From contig NZ_RSED01000008.1 of NCBI RefSeq assembly GCF_003933735.1, positions 62,001-126,000 of the forward strand: 64,000 nucleotides of DNA. Direction: 5' to 3'. Each line of letters starts with the position of its first letter. Positions within the stretch are counted from its first letter, which is position 1. The notes beneath the pieces are model-generated. The model was not told the origin of the DNA. It did not search any database and saw only the letters and a program-made list of their open reading frames with translations. Made by a program: the position numbers and the translations under genes. Shown here one piece after another: positions 44,912 to 55,500 of the stretch. The stretch comes from Aquabacterium soli. Its GTDB lineage: Bacteria > Pseudomonadota > Gammaproteobacteria > Burkholderiales > Burkholderiaceae_C.

Positions 44912-45172
44912 TCAGTGCCACAGGGGCCCGCCCTCGTCGGGACCGCTCAGACGCTCGCACAGCGAGACGATGGTGCGTGCCTCGTCGACGGTGAAATCGC
45001 CGCGGGTGGTCAGTTCCTGGTAAATCGCGTCGTGCGAGGCTTCGATGGCCACAGCGGTCTGCGACGGGGTGCGGGGCACGGCGCAGATGCGCACGTCTCC
45101 ATCGCGGAACACATGGATCTCGACGCGGCGGCTGCCGATCTGGCCGATGAGGTGGCGATCAGACTTGTGCAT
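44912..45172 (-). CDS. small protein of unknown function
   Basis: The 86-residue ORF starts MHKSDRHLIGQIGSRR at 45172 with GGGAG six to ten bases upstream; a longer reading starts at 45205. It is mixed alpha/beta, without membrane helix or signal peptide. It lies alone between the unknown protein gene and the YbaL-type antiporter, in the same direction as both. Confidence 0.6.
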   Translation of the reverse strand: MHKSDRHLIGQIGSRRVEIHVFRDGDVRICAVPRTPSQTAVAIEASHDAIYQELTTRGDFTVDEARTIVSLCERLSGPDEGGPLWH

Positions 45173-45311
45173 GAAGGGCTCCCGTTGTTCTGGCATGTCC
45201 TGCACAGGTTAACGACGGGTTCATGCAAACCCTGAGAAAAATTGTGAGGCCTGGCGAGCGCTTATCCGGTGATATGTCACGCTGCGGCCAAGGCAGGGGC
45301 TCGGGCCACTC

Positions 45312-47030
45312 TCAATGCGTCGCGCCCTGCACCGCAGGCACCACCCTGGACAGAACATGCCGCACCATCGATCGCGCCAGTTCCTGCTCGCCCAGGAACA
45401 CGACGCTGCCGGCCTCGCGGGCCAGCAACTCGGCCTCGTGTTCGTTGTGGCTGCGCACCACCACCTCGATGTCCGGGTTCAGGGTGCGCGCCGTCTCGAT
45501 CATCTGCCGCACCGCATGGGGCTGGGCCGTGGCGATCACCAGCATGCGTGCCTCGGCAATGTGCGCCTGGATCAGCACGCCAGGATCGGATGCGTTGCCC
45601 GTGACGGCCGGGGTGCCAGATGCACGCAATTGCTCGACGGCCTCGCGGTTCTCATCGGCGACCACGAAGGGGATGCCTTGTTCGGTCAGGGCCTGGGCCA
45701 CGCGCTTGCCGACCCGGCCATAGCCGACCAGCACCACCTGCTTGGACAGGTACTTGCGGTCGGTGCTCATGGGCAGCTCGGCCAGCGGGTCGTCCGGGCG
45801 CTCAAACAGGCGGGCCAGCGGTGAGCGTTGCCGGATCCAGTTCTGGATGGGCTCGATCGCCCCGAACAGCAGCGGGTTGATGGCGATGGAGATCAGCGCA
45901 CCGGCCAGGATCAGGCTGTTGCCCTCGGCTGGCAGCAGCTTCAAGCTCATGCCCAGGCCGGCCAGGATGAAGGAGAACTCACCGATCTGGGCCAGGCTGG
46001 CCGAGACCGTGAGCGCGGTGTTGAGCGGGTAGCGGAAGGCCAGCACCAGGCCCGCGGCCGCCAGCGACTTGCCCACCACGATGATGGCCACCACCGCCAG
46101 CACGTGCAGCGGTTTGTCCACCAGCACATGCGGGTTGAACAGCATGCCCACCGAGACGAAGAACAGCACGGCGAAGGCATCGCGCAAGGGCAGGGTTTCT
46201 TCAGCAGCGCGATGGCTGAACTGCGATTCACGCAGCACCATGCCGGCGAAGAAGGCCCCCAGCGCGAAAGACACGCCGAACAGCTTGGAAGATCCGTAGG
46301 CGATGCTCACGGCCGCGGCGACCACGCACAGCGTGAACAGCTCGCGAGAACCGGTCCGTGTGACCTGCCACAGCACCCACGGAAAGAAGCGCCGGCCGAC
46401 CACCAGCATGATGGCCACGAAGGCCGCCACCCGCGCCAGCGTGCCTGCCAGCGTGGCCAGCAGGCTGCCGGGTGCGGCATCTGGATTGGCTTGGGGGGCA
46501 CCCAGCCAGCCGGCCAGCGGTGGCAGCAGCACCAGCACCAGCACCATGGCCAGGTCCTCGACCACCAGCCAGCCCACGGCGATGCGGCCATTGACAGAAT
46601 CGAGCACGCCGCGGCTTTCCAGTGCCTTCAGCAGCACCACGGTGCTGGCCACCGACAAGGCCAGCCCGAAGACCAGGGCGCCGCCCATGGGCCAACCCCA
46701 GCCCCACATGGCCACCCCCATGCCCAGCGCCGTGGCGACCACCATCTGCAGGGCGGCACCCGGCAGGGCAATCCGGCGCACCGACAGCAGATCCCCCAGC
46801 GAGAAGTGCAGCCCCACGCCGAACATCAGCAGCATCACCCCGATCTCGGCCAACTGGCTCGCGATGTCCATGTCGGCCACGTAGCCGGGCGTGGTCGGTC
46901 CGATCACGATCCCGGCGAAGAGGTAGCCCACCAGAGCGGGCATCTTCAGATGGGTGGCGATGAAACCGAAGATCAGGGCCAGGCCGAAGCCCACCGCCAG
47001 GGTGGTGATCAGGCTGAGTTCATGGTGCAT
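45312..47030 (-). CDS. ybaL: CPA2-type cation:proton antiporter with RCK domain (YbaL-like)
   Basis: The 572-residue inner-membrane protein has about 12 membrane helices (Kef/YbaL family; MHHELSLITTLAVGFGLAL start, LVGYLFAGIVIGPTTPGY), then a cytoplasmic TrkA-N/RCK domain (about 420-540) with the nucleotide-binding VVLVGYGRVGKRVAQALTEQGIPFVVAD and C-terminal AREAGSVVFLGEQE. It should exchange K+ or Na+ for protons and be gated by a nucleotide. The start at 47030 agrees with E. coli YbaL; an upstream ATG at 47078 lacks support. Confidence 0.94.
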   Translation of the reverse strand: MHHELSLITTLAVGFGLALIFGFIATHLKMPALVGYLFAGIVIGPTTPGYVADMDIASQLAEIGVMLLMFGVGLHFSLGDLLSVRRIALPGAALQMVVATALGMGVAMWGWGWPMGGALVFGLALSVASTVVLLKALESRGVLDSVNGRIAVGWLVVEDLAMVLVLVLLPPLAGWLGAPQANPDAAPGSLLATLAGTLARVAAFVAIMLVVGRRFFPWVLWQVTRTGSRELFTLCVVAAAVSIAYGSSKLFGVSFALGAFFAGMVLRESQFSHRAAEETLPLRDAFAVLFFVSVGMLFNPHVLVDKPLHVLAVVAIIVVGKSLAAAGLVLAFRYPLNTALTVSASLAQIGEFSFILAGLGMSLKLLPAEGNSLILAGALISIAINPLLFGAIEPIQNWIRQRSPLARLFERPDDPLAELPMSTDRKYLSKQVVLVGYGRVGKRVAQALTEQGIPFVVADENREAVEQLRASGTPAVTGNASDPGVLIQAHIAEARMLVIATAQPHAVRQMIETARTLNPDIEVVVRSHNEHEAELLAREAGSVVFLGEQELARSMVRHVLSRVVPAVQGATH

Positions 47031-47217
47031 CTGGGGGAGGGTCCTTTCAAGCGCGAGGGCAAGCGCGCCTTGGGCCATGACAGGCCAAAGCGGGTCAGAA
47101 ATGTGGGGTTCGTTTCGAATTTAACATTCGATTCAGTCTGTGCCGAGGCCCACCCGGCAATGGGCATGGAATCCGCAGGCCAACGGATGAGCCGGAACGC
47201 CTGAGGCCGGCGCTTGA

Positions 47218-47547
47218 TCAGGCCGTCATCAGCCAGTGCCAGCGCTCTGCGCTCTCGATCGTCACGGGGTAGAAGGCCGGTGTCAGGCCCATCTGCCGCT
47301 GCAGCCGGAAGGTGCTGCAGGCATGTTCGGGGGCCAGGCCATGGTGCTCGTCGCTGTCTTCATCGTGCAGGGCCAGCACGTCGCCACCTTGGTGCCCGAA
47401 GATCGCCAGCACCGCCTTGTGGTGGCCGGGCCAGGCCACGCGGTTGTTGCGCAGCACCGCCGAGAGGGTTTCCAGGCGGACATCATCCGTCGCGGGGTGC
47501 CAGCTCAGACACCACACGCCGATGCAGGCGTCGCGGAATGTGACCAT
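47218..47547 (-). CDS. small protein of unknown function
   Basis: The 109-residue ORF (MVTFRDACIGVWCLSWHPATDD start) is soluble, with an HxxxH-like LHDEDSDEHHG stretch and a Trp-rich C-terminus. A longer frame extends to 47616 but crosses the terminator hairpin at 47586-47611. No named domain is recognised. Confidence 0.6.
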   Translation of the reverse strand: MVTFRDACIGVWCLSWHPATDDVRLETLSAVLRNNRVAWPGHHKAVLAIFGHQGGDVLALHDEDSDEHHGLAPEHACSTFRLQRQMGLTPAFYPVTIESAERWHWLMTA

Positions 47548-47585
47548 GCATACCAATGTACAGGTCAGGGACCGCGTGCGCCAGT

Positions 47586-47611
47586 GAAAAAGCGCCCCTG
47601 GGGGCGCTTTT
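47586..47611 (-). terminator. terminator downstream of the TolC-type gene
   Basis: AAAAGCGCCCC pairs with GGGGCGCTTTT around a two-base centre (loop probably four bases). On the minus strand it follows the stop of the TolC-type gene at 47651 and precedes the next gene. Confidence 0.75.
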
Positions 47612-47650
47612 CGCAACGAACCACACGATCGTGTGGTCAGGTGGGCAAGA

Positions 47651-49507
47651 TCAGCGGTTGCTTTCCTTGAAGATCACCCACTCGCCGTTGATCGGGCGCC
47701 AGGTCAGCGTCTTCAGGGTGGTGTCCTCGAAGTCCTGCGATACGTAGACCTGCTTGAAGGACGTCACCACATACGGGCCTTGGGCCTGGGCCTTCACGTC
47801 TTCGACGCGGATCTCGATCGGGCCCTTCTTGCCGACCAGGCGGCGGCGCTCGGTGATCCACTTGGCCGACGACATGCGGGCCGGGGCGAAGTCCTTGGCG
47901 TAGAAGGTCATGTACTTGTCCACGTCCTTGGCCATCCAGGTGGCAACCCAGTCACGCAGGCGCTGCTCCACCGTCTGCACGGCGGCAGCGGGCGCCACGG
48001 GCTGGGGCGTCACGGCCGGGGTGGGCACGGCTTCGGCGGTGGCCGGGGCCACCAGGCGGCGGGCACGGGCGTCCAGCTCTTCCTTGGTGGCCGAGCTGAC
48101 GGCCACGGTGGTGGCGGGGCAGCGCTGGGCGGCGTCGTCGGCGGCCTGCCAGTTGGACGCCAGTTGGCCAGTGCCGTCGTCGTTGCGGCTCAGGCCCAGG
48201 GTGGACACCAGGCCGTTCGTGGCGGCTTGCGTGCGGGCGTAGGCCAGCTGCAGATCACCTTCGGCGTTGGCGTAAGCGCGCTTGGCGGTGTAGAGCTCGT
48301 TCTCGGCGTTCAGCAGGTCCAGCAGGCTGCGCTGGCCGATGTCGAACTGTTGGCGGTAGGCGTCACGGGCCTTCTCGATGGCCAGCACGTTGCGGTCCAG
48401 GGCGGCCAGCTGATCCTGCAGCTTGCGGATGTCGTTGTGGGCGATGGCCACCGTCTGGCGCACGTCGCGGCAAGCCTTGTCGCGCTGGTCGGCGGCCTGG
48501 TTGATCAGGTCGGCGTACTGGCGCACGCGGGCCTGGTCGGAGCCGCCGTTGTACAGGTTCCAGTTCAGCACGATCTCGGCAGCGGCGTTGCGGCTCTGGT
48601 CGAGGTTGCCGTCGAGGTTGTTGCCGCCAGCGGCGCGGGCACGGGCTTCAACCTTCGGCTGGAAGGCGCTCTTGCGGCCAGCGGCCTGGGATTCCACGGA
48701 GCGCAGGTTCTCGATGGCGGCGCTCACAGCGGTGTTGCCTGCCAGCGCGCGGGCCACGGCATCGGCGTTGCTGGCGGGAACGCCACGGTCCAGCACGCCT
48801 GGGCCGAGGGCGGCCAGTTGAGGTGCGGGCGATTCACCGACCACCCGCAGGTAGCGCGACGCCACGTCGTGCAGGTTGGCGATTTCGGTGGTCAGGTTGG
48901 AATCGGCCAGGGCCAGGCGGGCATTGGCCTGCTCGGAGTCGACGCCGCGACCGACACCGGCCTTGACCTTGGAAGCCAGTTGGTCGAACACGTACTTGTG
49001 CTGAACGTAGTTGTCTTCGGCCAGCGAGACCAGGCGGCGGTAACGCTGCACGTCGATGTAGGCGCGTGCTGCTTCGAGCGCGGTGTCTTCGGATGCGCTC
49101 AGGAATTCGAAATAGCGGGTCAGGCGGGCATGGCCCAGGCGCTCGACCTCGGTCCGGACGGCTGCGCCGTCCCACAGCACCTGGTTGACACTCAAGGCGA
49201 CGCCGGATTTATTGAAGGAGCGACCTTCGTCAGGTGTGCGCGTGTCGTACCGATTGTAGGCACGGCCGGCGTCGGCAGACAGGTTGACCTGGGGCAGGTA
49301 ACCGCCGCGGGCCACATCGACCTCGTTGGCAGAAGCACGCAGGGCATTGAAACGCGCCGTCACTTCCGGGTTGTTGGCGATGGCCTTCTGGGCAGCAGCA
49401 GCCAGGCTGTTGGCAGCGGGCACTTGCTGCGTTTGCGCTTCAGCGGCCAGGCACAGCACGGCCAGCGTGGTGGCCGTCAGGGCGTTGCGAAAATGGATCT
49501 TGGTCAC
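47651..49507 (-). CDS. lapE: TolC-family outer-membrane protein with C-terminal NTF2-like domain (LapE role)
   Basis: The 618-residue protein has a signal peptide (cleavage near residue 24), two outer-membrane-efflux (TolC) repeats up to about residue 440 (SLAAAAQKAIANNPEV..., LNWNLYNGGSDQARVRQYAD, LLDLLNAENELYTAKRAYANAEGD), then a linker and a C-terminal NTF2/SnoaL-like domain (about 505-618, WVATWMAKDVDKYMTFYAKDF, TWRPINGEWVIFKE). The fusion is unusual; plain TolC proteins are about 420-500 residues. It is divergent from lapG and is the likely outer-membrane channel for the LapBC exporter. The NTF2 domain would lie in the periplasm if TolC topology holds. Confidence 0.93.
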   Translation of the reverse strand: MTKIHFRNALTATTLAVLCLAAEAQTQQVPAANSLAAAAQKAIANNPEVTARFNALRASANEVDVARGGYLPQVNLSADAGRAYNRYDTRTPDEGRSFNKSGVALSVNQVLWDGAAVRTEVERLGHARLTRYFEFLSASEDTALEAARAYIDVQRYRRLVSLAEDNYVQHKYVFDQLASKVKAGVGRGVDSEQANARLALADSNLTTEIANLHDVASRYLRVVGESPAPQLAALGPGVLDRGVPASNADAVARALAGNTAVSAAIENLRSVESQAAGRKSAFQPKVEARARAAGGNNLDGNLDQSRNAAAEIVLNWNLYNGGSDQARVRQYADLINQAADQRDKACRDVRQTVAIAHNDIRKLQDQLAALDRNVLAIEKARDAYRQQFDIGQRSLLDLLNAENELYTAKRAYANAEGDLQLAYARTQAATNGLVSTLGLSRNDDGTGQLASNWQAADDAAQRCPATTVAVSSATKEELDARARRLVAPATAEAVPTPAVTPQPVAPAAAVQTVEQRLRDWVATWMAKDVDKYMTFYAKDFAPARMSSAKWITERRRLVGKKGPIEIRVEDVKAQAQGPYVVTSFKQVYVSQDFEDTTLKTLTWRPINGEWVIFKESNR

Positions 49508-49588
49508 GGTTTTAGCCTCCGGCGATCGGACAACATGGACGAGTCAGGGCGACAACTGACACCTCGGGATGCCCCTTATTCATAAAAA

Positions 49589-49616
49589 CTTATAGATTCT
49601 TGCATCAATTTGTACA
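49589..49616 (-). promoter_or_regulatory. probable promoter of the TolC-type gene
   Basis: On the minus strand TGTACA (49616-49611) and TATAAG (49594-49589) are 16 bp apart in an AT-rich patch that contrasts with the GC-rich surroundings. The 310 bp between the TolC-type gene and lapG otherwise hold no gene. Confidence 0.4.
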
Positions 49617-49817
49617 TTGGGGGGACGCCGGATCAGGGGGACCGGCAAATGAGCGGTGCCAGCCTGGGGCAGCCAGGCGCGGAGGTCAAGTTCACCGGCC
49701 GTCGGCCGATGACACGACGATGACCCTTTTGGCCTTGTCCGGAAACGCCGACTGCTGATGCGCATGCCCTCATGGCCCATGCTGAGCGCTACGTGGTACA
49801 CGGCCCAAAAGGCCGGT

Positions 49818-50519
49818 ATGCGCGTGGCCCTGGGCATGTGCGAGCGCTTGATCAGGCTGTTGAAAAGCCGGCTGCTTTGGCGCCATGGCCAAGCCTTGGG
49901 CGTGGTGGCCCTGCTGTGTCTGTTGCTGCATGGCAACGCTCTGGACTCGTCCAAGCTGCTGCAGTCGGCCCAGCGTTTCAGCCCTGCCGCCGTGCAGCGT
50001 ACCCAGGCGCTGGTGCAGGAGATGGAAGCCGTGGGCAATGGTCCAGAGGACGAGAAACTCAAGGCCATCAACAACTTCTTCAACCGCACGGTGCAGTTCC
50101 GAGATGACCGCGATGCCTGGGGCATGGTCGATTACTGGGCCAGCCCGCTGGAGTTGCTCAACAAGGGGCAGGGCGATTGCGAGGATTACGCCATTGCCAA
50201 GTATTTCTCCTTGATCTCAATGGGCGTGGCGCCTGCCAAGATGAGAATGGTCTATGTCAGGGCCCAGCTGGGCGGGGGGGTGCAGGCGCACATGGTGTTG
50301 GCCTACTACCCAGAACCCACGGCCGAGCCTCTGATTCTCGACAACCTGATCACGGACATTCGTCCGGCTTCGCGGCGGCCTGACTTGGCACCGGTGTTCA
50401 GCTTCAATGCCGAAGGCTTGTGGCAGGGCGTTGGTGGGTCGTCTGCGGGGGACCCGGTGGCGCGCCTGTCGCGCTGGCGGGACATACTGAGCAAAGCCAA
50501 GGCCGAAGGATGGTGGTGA
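49818..50519 (+). CDS. lapG: periplasmic cysteine protease LapG
   Basis: The 233-residue bacterial transglutaminase-like cysteine proteinase has an N-terminal hydrophobic signal/anchor segment (about residues 25-40), and a catalytic triad in the proper order and spacing: Cys121 in GDCEDYAIAKY, His158 in AHMVLAY and Asp175 in LILDNL. Pseudomonas LapG has Cys134, His170 and Asp187. It cuts the LapA-type adhesin behind its N-terminal plug. I chose the ATG at 49818, after AAAAGGCC; other ATGs are at 49758 and 49836. It is followed after 25 bp by lapD, which controls it. Confidence 0.94.
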   Translation: MRVALGMCERLIRLLKSRLLWRHGQALGVVALLCLLLHGNALDSSKLLQSAQRFSPAAVQRTQALVQEMEAVGNGPEDEKLKAINNFFNRTVQFRDDRDAWGMVDYWASPLELLNKGQGDCEDYAIAKYFSLISMGVAPAKMRMVYVRAQLGGGVQAHMVLAYYPEPTAEPLILDNLITDIRPASRRPDLAPVFSFNAEGLWQGVGGSSAGDPVARLSRWRDILSKAKAEGWW

Positions 50520-50544
50520 AAAAGATGCTTTGGCAGGAGGCGCT

Positions 50545-52464
50545 ATGTCGCTGATTCGTCAGATCTGGCTGTTGCTTGCAGTGACCTTGTTGATGGCGTT
50601 CCTGGGCAGCTTCGGCGTCTGGATGGCGTCTGCGCGAGGCTATCTCGAAACCCAGTTGAGGCTCAAGAATGCGGACAACGCGCAGTCGTTGGCGTTGAGC
50701 CTGTCGCAGCAAAGAGGCGACATGTCGCTGATGGACCTGGCGGTGTCGGCCCAGTTCGACACGGGGTTCTACAAGCAGATCGTGCTCAAGGATCCGGCCG
50801 GGCATGTCATCTCCAACCACGAAGCCGATGCCCGGGCCGGCCTGGGGCATGCCCCCGCCTGGTTCGTCGGCTTCGTGTCGATCGACTCCACGCCCGGGGT
50901 GGCCCAGGTGACGGATGGCTGGCGGGCACTGGGTTCGGTCGAGGTCATCAGCCACTCGGGCTTTGCCTATGACCAGCTCTGGGACGGCAGCCTGAAGACC
51001 GCCATGTGGCTGGCCGTGCTGGGCGGTCTGGCCGGGCTGCTGGCCTCGCTGGGCGTGAGGGGCATCCGCCGTCCGCTGGACGCCACCGTGGGCCAGGCCC
51101 AGGCGCTGATGGAGCGCCGCTTCATCACCGTCGAAGAGCCGCGCGTGCCCGAGCTGGCCCGCCTGAGCCAGGCCATGAACATGGTGGTCTCGCGCCTGAA
51201 GTTCCTGTTCGAAGAGCAGGCCACGCAGGTGGAGCAGTTGCGCCAGCAGGCCCATTGCGACACCTTGACGGGCCTGTCGCACCGCAAGCACTTCATGGGA
51301 CAGTTGCAGGCCTCGCTGTCCAGCGAGGATGGGCCGGCCAGTGGCGTGCTCTACCTGGTGCGCCTGATGGACCTGGCCGGTGTGAACCGCAATCTGGGCC
51401 ACCGCCAGACCGATGCCTTGCTGCAGCGCCTGGCCCAGTTGCTGCTGGAGGTGACCCACGGCATCCCTGGCGTGGCCCTGGGGCGACTGAATGGTGGCGA
51501 CTTCGCCGTGAGCCTGAGCGAGAGCGACACCCCACTGCCTCAGCCCGAGTACCTGGCCGATGCGCTCAAGCGCATGTTCTCCGAGCAGGCCATCAACGGC
51601 CAAGCCGTGGTCGGCGCAACGCCCTGGCTGCGTGGCATGCCCATGGCCCAGGTGCTGGCCTCGGCCGACTCGGCACTGGCCCGTGCGGAAAGCCGTGGCA
51701 ACTTCTCGGTTGAGACCGCCGATCTGAGCGCGGCCCGCGCGGTGCCCACCATGGGCGAAGACGAATGGCGCCGCCGCTTGAACTCGGCCCTGGCCGGCCG
51801 CCGCGTCCAACTGGTGCGCTTCCCGGTGGTCGACCGCGATGGCCGCCTGGTGCACCACGAGTGCCCGATGCGCCTGCAGCTCGATCCGGGCGGCACCTAC
51901 GAGGCCGCGGCGGTGTGGCTGCCCATGGCACTGCGCTGCGGCCTGATGTCGCAGATCGACGAGCAGGCCGTGCTGATGGCCCTGGAGCAGATCGCCCAGG
52001 ATGGCATCCCGCGTGGCGTGAACCTGTCGCCCGCATCGCTGAGCGACAGCGGCTTCGTGCCGCGTCTGCGCGCCCATCTGCTGGCCGCGCCCCAGGCGGC
52101 CAATGCGCTGTGGCTGGAGGTGGCCGAGAGCGCCGCCCTTGACCGCTTCGAGCTGGTGCGCGAGCTGTGCAAGCAGCTCAGGCCGCTGGGCGTGCGCATT
52201 GGGCTGGAACATGCCGGCGAGCGCCTGACGCGCATCGAGTTCCTGTTCGAGGCAGGGCTGGACTACGTGAAACTCGATGCCTCGGTGGTGCAGGGCGTGG
52301 CGCATGACCTGGCCCGCAAGGCCTTCGTCAGCGGCACGGTGAGCATGTTGCGCAGCCTGGGCCTGAACGTTTACGCCGAGGGGGTGGGCGATGCCGAAGA
52401 CATCGGGGCGCTGTGGCCTTGCGGTGTGGATGGGGTGACCGGCCCGGCGGTGAAGCTGGCCTAG
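50545..52464 (+). CDS. lapD: c-di-GMP receptor LapD with degenerate GGDEF and EAL domains
   Basis: The 639-residue inner-membrane protein has an N-terminal membrane helix (about residues 7-25), a periplasmic sensor/output domain (about 26-150), a second helix, a HAMP/S-helix linker, a degenerate GGDEF (NGGDFAVSL, about 310-325) and a degenerate EAL in which the key motif reads HECPMRL. Both enzymes should be inactive, as in Pseudomonas LapD, which binds c-di-GMP through the EAL domain and holds LapG by its periplasmic domain. GGAGG lies before the ATG at 50545. It is translated right after lapG. Confidence 0.95.
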   Translation: MSLIRQIWLLLAVTLLMAFLGSFGVWMASARGYLETQLRLKNADNAQSLALSLSQQRGDMSLMDLAVSAQFDTGFYKQIVLKDPAGHVISNHEADARAGLGHAPAWFVGFVSIDSTPGVAQVTDGWRALGSVEVISHSGFAYDQLWDGSLKTAMWLAVLGGLAGLLASLGVRGIRRPLDATVGQAQALMERRFITVEEPRVPELARLSQAMNMVVSRLKFLFEEQATQVEQLRQQAHCDTLTGLSHRKHFMGQLQASLSSEDGPASGVLYLVRLMDLAGVNRNLGHRQTDALLQRLAQLLLEVTHGIPGVALGRLNGGDFAVSLSESDTPLPQPEYLADALKRMFSEQAINGQAVVGATPWLRGMPMAQVLASADSALARAESRGNFSVETADLSAARAVPTMGEDEWRRRLNSALAGRRVQLVRFPVVDRDGRLVHHECPMRLQLDPGGTYEAAAVWLPMALRCGLMSQIDEQAVLMALEQIAQDGIPRGVNLSPASLSDSGFVPRLRAHLLAAPQAANALWLEVAESAALDRFELVRELCKQLRPLGVRIGLEHAGERLTRIEFLFEAGLDYVKLDASVVQGVAHDLARKAFVSGTVSMLRSLGLNVYAEGVGDAEDIGALWPCGVDGVTGPAVKLA

Positions 52465-52516
52465 TGGCCCTGCAGGCTGGCTTGAGCAGGCCGGCTTCTC
52501 CAAACAGCCTGACCAT

Positions 52517-52547
52517 GAAAAAAGCCCGCCGGATGGCGGGCTTTTTA
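52517..52547. terminator. bidirectional terminator between lapD and the adhesin gene
   Basis: AAAAAGCCCGCC and GGCGGGCTTTTT pair perfectly around GGAT with A and T tracts on either side, so it can end both convergent genes. Confidence 0.9.
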
Positions 52548-52561
52548 TTGGGCGCTGCCGA

Positions 52562-55500
52562 TCAGTGGTTGTCCACCAGCAGCTTGCCGCGGGTCATCAG
52601 CTCGGCGATCACCTGGTTGTCGCTGGCCGAGGCACCCAGGCCCAGGTCACCGCGCAGGTTCACGTTTTGCAGCACGATGGTCTGGTCTTCCGCCTTGGCA
52701 TCGTAGCCGGCTGTGAAGCCGCCCGTGGTGCTGACGTGGACGACCGTCGAGCCGGGCTGGCTGGTGGTGTCGAAGTCCAGGAACTGGCTCAGGTTGCCCG
52801 TGCCACCGACGGTGTGCTCGCCGCTCAGCAGGTCGCGCAGGTCGAGCACGTCGCCACCGGCAGAGCGGGCCACGGTGTCGAAATCGACGATGGTGTCCAC
52901 CGCGTGCGTGACGCCCACGGTCGTGCCGTTGGTGCCCGTGCTGGCCGTGGCGGTGCCCTGGTCGGACAGGCTCCAGGCGAACACGTCCGACGAGGCCGAG
53001 TGACCGGTCAGCGTCAGCGGGGTCGACACGCTCAAGCCCACGTCGATGGCGTGCGTGAACTCACCGGTCAAGGCGTCGTGGGTCAGCGTCACGGCCGAAT
53101 CGACCGTGGCACTCAAGGACACATCGACCTTGGTGTCGAGCACGTCCTGGATGGTGTCCACGTGCACCGAGATCAGGCCGGCCGAGGCGGTGTCCGTGCT
53201 GGACAGGCCGTAGGCGTCGGTGGCCTTGATGGTCATGGTGGGCAGCAGGTCGGCCGACACGCCCAGCAGCTCGGCCGGGTCGTACACCAGCGTGGCCAGC
53301 AGCTTGTTGACCAGGGCGTAGTCCACCGTGCCGCCGGCCGTGGCCGAGGTGATCACGATGTGGCGCGTGTCATTGCCGCTGATGTTGAAGCCATAGCTCT
53401 GGGCCAGGGCCGTGTCGATGGTGAGCTTGCTGTGGTCGCCACCCAGGCCGATCAGCCCCAGGATGTCGTTGGCCAGGCCGCCCACCGACAGCAGGTTCTT
53501 GACCGACAGGTCGATGCGGGTGAGGTTGTTGTCCACATCGTAGACGCCCAGGTGCTGGTGGCTGCTGAAGTTCAGGATCGGATCGACCGAGACATCCACC
53601 AGGCCCAGCAGGCCGCCGTGCGAGGCGATGCGGGCGAGCGGCGCGTCGTTCACCGGCGTGACGTTGAAGGTCAGCGTGTTGGGCGTGGTGTCGTAGACCC
53701 CTGCGCGGTCGGCGACCGAGAAGGTCATCTTGGCGTAGGTGCTGCCGTTCTCGTTGGCATCGGGCTTGAACACCAGCGAGCCGATGTCCGAGGCGGCGAT
53801 GACCTGGCCGGCCACCACGGCCTTGCCGTTGAGCGAGAGCTGGCCGTCGGTGGGCAGCGTGTCGATGCGCACCACGCTGAGGCGGTCACCGGTATCGCTG
53901 TCCTTGAAGCCGAAGTCCGACACCTGCAGGTGGTAGGTGGTGTCTTCTGCCAGGCTGACGGTGCCGTCGGTGCCTTCAGGTGCGTGATTGACGGTCGTCA
54001 GGGTGAGCGTGCCGCTGCCCTTGTCGCCGTCCTTGTCGACGATGGTGTAGCTGAAGGTGTCACCGGTGTTGCCGGCCGGGCGGGTGTAGGTGTACTCACC
54101 CGTGGCCAGGTTCAGCTCGATGCGGCTGCCGGAGCTGAGCGTGATGGTCTGGATGCCGGTGGCGGCGTCATAGGTGGACGAGGTCTGGTTGGTGGCCGAG
54201 AAGGCCGTGACAGCCTTCAGACCATCGGCACCGGCCAGGCCGGACAGGCTGCCGTGCTCCACGGTGACCACGCTGTTGTCCAGGTAGGTCTTGACCGCGG
54301 TGTTGCTGGTCAGGATGACGGCTGGGCGCTCGGTCTCGCTGGCACCGTTGTAGGCGATCGGCTCCAGGTACTTGAGGTTCGACGAGCTGGCACCGTTGAT
54401 GCCCATGGCATAGCTGTCGATGTCGTTGGCCTTGAGGAAGGCTTCCCACTTCGTCTTGTCGCTGCCGGTGTCCACTTCACGGCCCTTGGTGGGTTCACCA
54501 TCGGAGAAGAAGTAGGACACGTTCACCGCACCGGCCAGCTTGCCGGAGGCGTTGAAACCGGTCTGTGCCGAGGCCAGGGCCGCGTCGTAGTTGGTGCCGC
54601 CGTTGGCGCTCAGCTTGTCGACGAAGGTCTTGGCGTCGGACAGCGTCATCCAGGTGGCGCGGGCACTGGCCGAGTCGGAGAAGGTGACGATCTGCACGCG
54701 CACATCGCCCAGCTCGCCGTAGTGGTCCAGCAGGCCCTTGATGGTGGCCTTCAGGCCATTGACCGTCTTGTCGGCCAGCGCATTCTCCATGCTGCCCGAC
54801 ACGTCGACCACGAGCATCACGTTGGTCGACTGCGTGGCGGGGCTGATGTACTGCGTCTGGTTGCCGCTGGCGGGCGAGTCGTCCTCGACGTTGAGCGTGA
54901 GCGTGCTGGTCGAGGTGGACACGCCATTGCTGGCCTGCACCGTCAGCTGGATGCTGCGCACGTCTTCCGTGGTGGTGTTGGCGTGGTCGACCGGGCCTTG
55001 CAGGCTGACCTGGTAGTTGCCGTTGCTGTCGATGCTGGCGGTGATGATGGTCTTGCCGCTGGCCGAGCCGACCAGCGGGTTGTCCACCGTGCCGGTGCCG
55101 CTCCAGGTGATGGTTGAACCACCGCTGGTCAGGCCCGACGGGCCGGACAGCGTGATGGTGTTGTTGCCGCCGTCTGCATCGGTCACGGACAGCTTGCCCG
55201 AGGCGGAGGTGGCATTGGTGGTGTCGGGGCTGCCAGTGCTGTCGGCGATGCCGTTGGACAGGCCTTCTTCCGACAGGCTGGCCGAGCCGGAGCCGACCAT
55301 GGCCACATCGTCCACCGGGGTGACATCGATGGTGATGGGTGCCTGGGCGGTGCCGCCGTGGCCATCGGAGAGGGTGTAGCTCAGCGACAGGGTGCCGTTG
55401 TAGTTGGGCGCCGGGGTGAAGGTGAGCGTGCCGTTGCCATTGAGGCTGATCGTGCCTTCGGGCAGGACCACGGGGGTCGTGGTGCTGATGGGGCTGCCAT

